Assembly (NCBI GenBank): GCA_013399015.1
Contig: VWZX01000183.1
Coordinates: 62,355 to 126,354 of the forward strand
Source: Galbula dea
Lineage: Eukaryota > Chordata > Aves > Piciformes > Galbulidae
Length of the DNA stretch: 64,000 nucleotides
Direction of reading: 5' to 3'
The notes beneath the pieces were generated by a model. It was given only the letters and a program-made list of their open reading frames with translations. It was not told where the DNA came from and did not search any database. The translations under genes were made by a program, and so were the position numbers. The stretch's first letter is position 1. Each line of letters begins with the position of its first letter. Shown piece after piece: positions 62,501-64,000 of this stretch.

Positions 62501-63425
62501 TTTCCTAGGAATAAGGGAACTTGTGTTTTAAACAAAAACTGAGTAGTGCTAATGACATCAGTGAGCTTCTTTATTGTTTAAAATACATTTTTACTTACAG
62601 AGCTTGTTTCCAAAATAGAAATTCCTTCTTCATATATCCCTTCCTGAATACAGCTGGCACACTTCTGAGGTCCAGTACTATCCAAGAGAAAAGCAATCAT
62701 CAAACATAACAAAAAGGGCATTTTGGTAGCTTTATAAGATTAAAGTGTTTTCTTATTTTGAAAACACCATAGTGAGTCTTTGCTCATGTGTATTTTTGAA
62801 ATCCACTTCTGATTTATTTTCTTCTCCTGATTATCTGCCCTATTCAATTTCCCTCACTTGATGGTAAGAGTGAGACAGAACATAAAGAAACTTTTCTGTA
62901 AGCTAGCTTGTGCTTAAAAGTCCTCACATTTTGGCACAACAACCATACAATGACTTTTAGGAGCAAGTTTCTTCAGTAGCTGTGACAAAGACTGAAGGAG
63001 GTGGCTGATCCACCTGGAATTGCCACCAGAATGGCCAAAACAATCCAGGACATACTGGAGAACAGAACTTTGAAGCAATCCCCAGGACAAAAAAAGCAAG
63101 TCAGAGATTACACATTCCCTGAAAAACGACCCGATACTGAAATTCAACAATTAAACACAACTCCCTTGCTGAGAAGGCCCTGAAAATTAGACTTTTCTCC
63201 CCTTTTTTTGTCTTCAGACCAAAAGCACAAAAGTTACCTTATAATTTTCTTCAGACAATAGGAACAATAGCGATGTCCACACTGAGCTTGGAATGGCCTC
63301 CTCAAAATATTTTTGCAATCAGAGCAGAGGTATTTGACCTCCAGTTTAGTTCCCAGGATCTCCTTTGCAAATCCAGGCTGGTTTAGATCCAAAGAGCCAG
63401 GCGGAGTGGAGTTTGCTGCTGCCAT
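41566..63425 (-). CDS. TRAF2: TNF receptor-associated factor 2 (TRAF2), 9 coding exons seen, one apparently missing
   Basis: Cytoplasmic RING-type ubiquitin ligase/adaptor that couples TNF-receptor family members to NF-kB and JNK. Exons (minus): 63,425-63,238; 62,677-62,599; 62,280-62,182; 50,337-50,266; 48,249-48,175; 47,280-46,921; 46,180-46,003; 42,680-42,532; 41,784-41,566. All are GT/AG with consistent phases, totalling 472 codons. The RING is complete: C34, C37, C49, H51, C54, C57, C69, C72. Zinc-finger parts are AHDEVCPEFPLTCEGC and HVKTC. A coiled-coil TRAF-N region lies at about 172-310. The MATH domain starts near STYDGVFIWKI and keeps the receptor-peptide residues in CLRVYLNGDG, TSSSF and IASGC. 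The protein ends IVDLTGL as in human. The exon that in human encodes about 54 residues, from SCHEG to ADVK, was not found. The coiled-coil exon (120 codons) is longer than the human one. Confidence 0.95.
42681..46002 (-). other. TRAF2 intron, nothing else recognised
   Basis: Separates the two MATH-domain exons. I see no repeat family or nested gene in it. Confidence 0.5.
46225..46351. repeat. Minisatellite, 43-bp unit x 3
   Basis: Units begin at 46,225, 46,268 and 46,311, each starting TGCTGTGAGAG(T/C)CAAGG. They differ at only a few positions. It lies in a TRAF2 intron, 45 bases upstream of the exon that starts at 46,180. Confidence 0.9.
47749..47985 (-). mobile_element. CR1 3'-end fragment in a TRAF2 intron
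   Basis: 'CACAGAATCATAGAATGG', 'GGTCATCTAGTCTAACCCC' and 'ACCACCTCCCTAGGCAACCTG' are the reverse-oriented CR1 3' blocks. It sits in the 0.9-kb intron between exons 47,280 and 48,175, in sense with TRAF2. Confidence 0.9.
48250..49645 (-). other. TRAF2 intron, nothing recognised
   Basis: Intronic sequence between the two zinc-finger exons, up to the next CR1 scrap. No gene or repeat recognised. Confidence 0.5.
49646..49696 (-). mobile_element. CR1 3'-end scrap
   Basis: About 50 bases with 'TTTGGGTTGGAAGGGACC' and 'AAGGTCATCTAG'. Confidence 0.75.
49793..49850 (-). mobile_element. CR1 3'-end scrap
   Basis: 'GAATCACAAAATCATGTAGG' and 'AGACCTTTAAGAGCATCGAG', diverged but recognisable. Confidence 0.7.
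50472..50516. repeat. 45-bp direct repeat, upstream copy
   Basis: Begins ACCTTGGTCATGG and ends TTTGTATCA. Matches 51,261-51,305 at 44 of 45 positions. It lies 31 bases before the LTR-like repeat. Confidence 0.95.
50548..51260 (-). mobile_element. Solo LTR-like endogenous retroviral repeat, copy 2 (TRAF2 intron)
   Basis: Similar to 25,917-26,694 in the same orientation. The stretch 50,950-51,211 is nearly identical to 26,395-26,650. On the minus strand it starts TG (TGTCCTGGTTTGAG, read from 51,260) and ends close to TTTCACAA. It is sense with TRAF2. The TATA is degenerate here (GTAAAG). No retroviral coding frame. Confidence 0.65.
51261..51305. repeat. 45-bp direct repeat, downstream copy
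   Basis: Begins ACCTTGGTCATGC immediately after the LTR-like repeat. One mismatch (C for G) to the copy at 50,472-50,516. It is absent next to the other LTR copy, so it is local flank and not part of the element. Confidence 0.95.
51373..52540 (-). mobile_element. CR1 LINE, 1.2 kb, with reverse transcriptase remains
   Basis: Plus strand starts 'GAATCATAAAATGGCC' and 'AGATCATCTAGTCCCAACCC'. The minus-strand frame at 51,802-52,347 carries SGVPQGSVLGPVLF and the RT catalytic block SKFADDTKLSG, then LVRPHLEYFIQFWGPQ. A further RT piece, VIYLDFCKAFSTV, lies at about 52,460-52,530. Frameshifted. It is in a TRAF2 intron, in sense. Confidence 0.93.
52541..59724 (-). other. TRAF2 long intron, no exon found
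   Basis: This is part of the 11.8-kb intron between exons 62,182 and 50,337. I read it on the minus strand for the missing zinc-finger exon (closely spaced Cys codons, ...HECPER...) and found none. A 19-bp direct repeat, CTCCAAAAGCCATC(A/G)GTC, occurs near 55,484 and 55,512. Confidence 0.5.
59725..59770 (+). promoter_or_regulatory. Pair of perfect kappa-B motifs in a TRAF2 intron
   Basis: GGGACTTTCC occurs at 59,725-59,734 and again at 59,761-59,770, both on the plus strand, with starts 36 bases apart. This is the classic NF-kB decamer. The location inside TRAF2, a gene of the NF-kB pathway, makes an intronic enhancer plausible. That is inference. Confidence 0.5.
59771..62181 (-). other. TRAF2 intron, nothing recognised
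   Basis: Remaining part of the long intron up to the exon at 62,182. No exon, repeat family or RNA gene recognised. Confidence 0.5.
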
Positions 63426-63458
63426 GTGAACACAAAATTCTGGCTTTATCTCCAGAGC
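63426..63458 (-). other. TRAF2 5'UTR segment of the first coding exon
   Basis: A good acceptor (TATTTTCAG, ending at 63,459) precedes 33 untranslated bases and the ATG. TRAF2 therefore has at least one further non-coding exon upstream, and its promoter probably lies outside this window. Confidence 0.65.
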
Positions 63459-64000
63459 CTGAAAATAAAAATAGTTTCCCCTTGTTTGATTGTAACTAGA
63501 TGGTGGTAGTTTCTCACATAAACTGCATTACTCACAGCACATTCCACTGGCACACACAACCCAACAACACAGGTAAATGCTGCTACATAAACAACAGGCC
63601 TGCCTCCATGGAGGGAAAAAGATAAATGAAACTTTAATTTTAGAATTAAATCCAGAACAAAGAGACAGAGTGGACAGAACTCATTATAATTCCCCTTCAA
63701 GTTTATTAAAATGCAGCCTGTTCAGAGAAATCAAGTCTTCTAGCTCAAAACAAGGTGAAAAACTGTCCTAAAGCTGATCGGGAATACAAATAAATAGCCT
63801 TAGTCCATCAAAAACCTGTAGGCACCAAGTGAAGTAACCACAGCATATCACTGTTTGCTTTTCCATCTGTCAGTTGTCAAACGTGCTGGTAACTGTGCCC
63901 AGAGCCAGCCAGTCCCAGGAGACATCGTGCACACAGCAGTGGTGCCCCAGGCTCTCCAAAGAGCTGGAAAACGAAAGTGTGAGAGGCACCAGCAAACCAG
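63459..64000 (-). other. TRAF2 first intron, partial
   Basis: Not CpG-rich, no promoter-like island, no exon recognised. It fits an intron continuing past the window edge. Confidence 0.5.

Overview
This is a bird-like vertebrate nuclear window. Genes are split into many short exons with GT/AG borders, CR1 LINE fragments are scattered throughout, and one locus is an Ex-FABP-type lipocalin, a family known from birds. The gene order lipocalin cluster, C8G, FBXW5, TRAF2 matches the human 9q34.3 block TRAF2-FBXW5-C8G-LCN12-PTGDS, including relative orientations. No LCN12 is recognisable here. I cannot name the species.

Left part (1-21,701): 1-5.4 kb is non-genic apart from a CR1 element that contains an assembly gap (1,658-1,837). 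Four tandem lipocalin loci follow, all on the minus strand: an Ex-FABP siderocalin-type gene (CDS 6,172-9,017), a broken lipocalin (10,325-11,711), PTGDS (13,103-15,529) and complement C8 gamma, C8G (18,780-21,701). They share an exon plan: signal-peptide exon ending in phase 0, a 140-nt G-x-W exon, then exons of about 71-77, 108-114 and 102 nt, and a tiny last coding exon. The broken copy has lost exons 2 and 3 and carries a premature TAG.

Middle (21.7-34.5 kb): C8G and FBXW5 are divergent, about 1 kb apart, with a CR1 fragment between them. FBXW5 (plus strand, 22,720-34,477) has nine coding-bearing exons counting a probable non-coding first exon, and encodes 589 aa. Its introns hold an LTR-like repeat and two CR1 fragments. 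An out-of-frame ATG eight bases upstream of the FBXW5 start opens a short overlapping uORF.

Right part (34.5-64 kb): FBXW5 and TRAF2 converge on an intergenic stretch that contains a CR1 with a 242-codon ORF. TRAF2 (minus strand, 41,566-63,425) shows RING, zinc-finger, coiled-coil and MATH exons. I could not find the exon for its first zinc fingers in the 11.8-kb intron where it belongs. That intron holds a second copy of the LTR-like repeat, flanked by an unusual 45-bp direct duplication, a 1.2-kb CR1 and a pair of perfect kappa-B motifs.

I found no CRISPR array, operon, tRNA, rRNA or new multigene system. The best leads are the decaying lipocalin, the missing TRAF2 exon beside rearranged repeats, the paired kappa-B motifs and the FBXW5 uORF.
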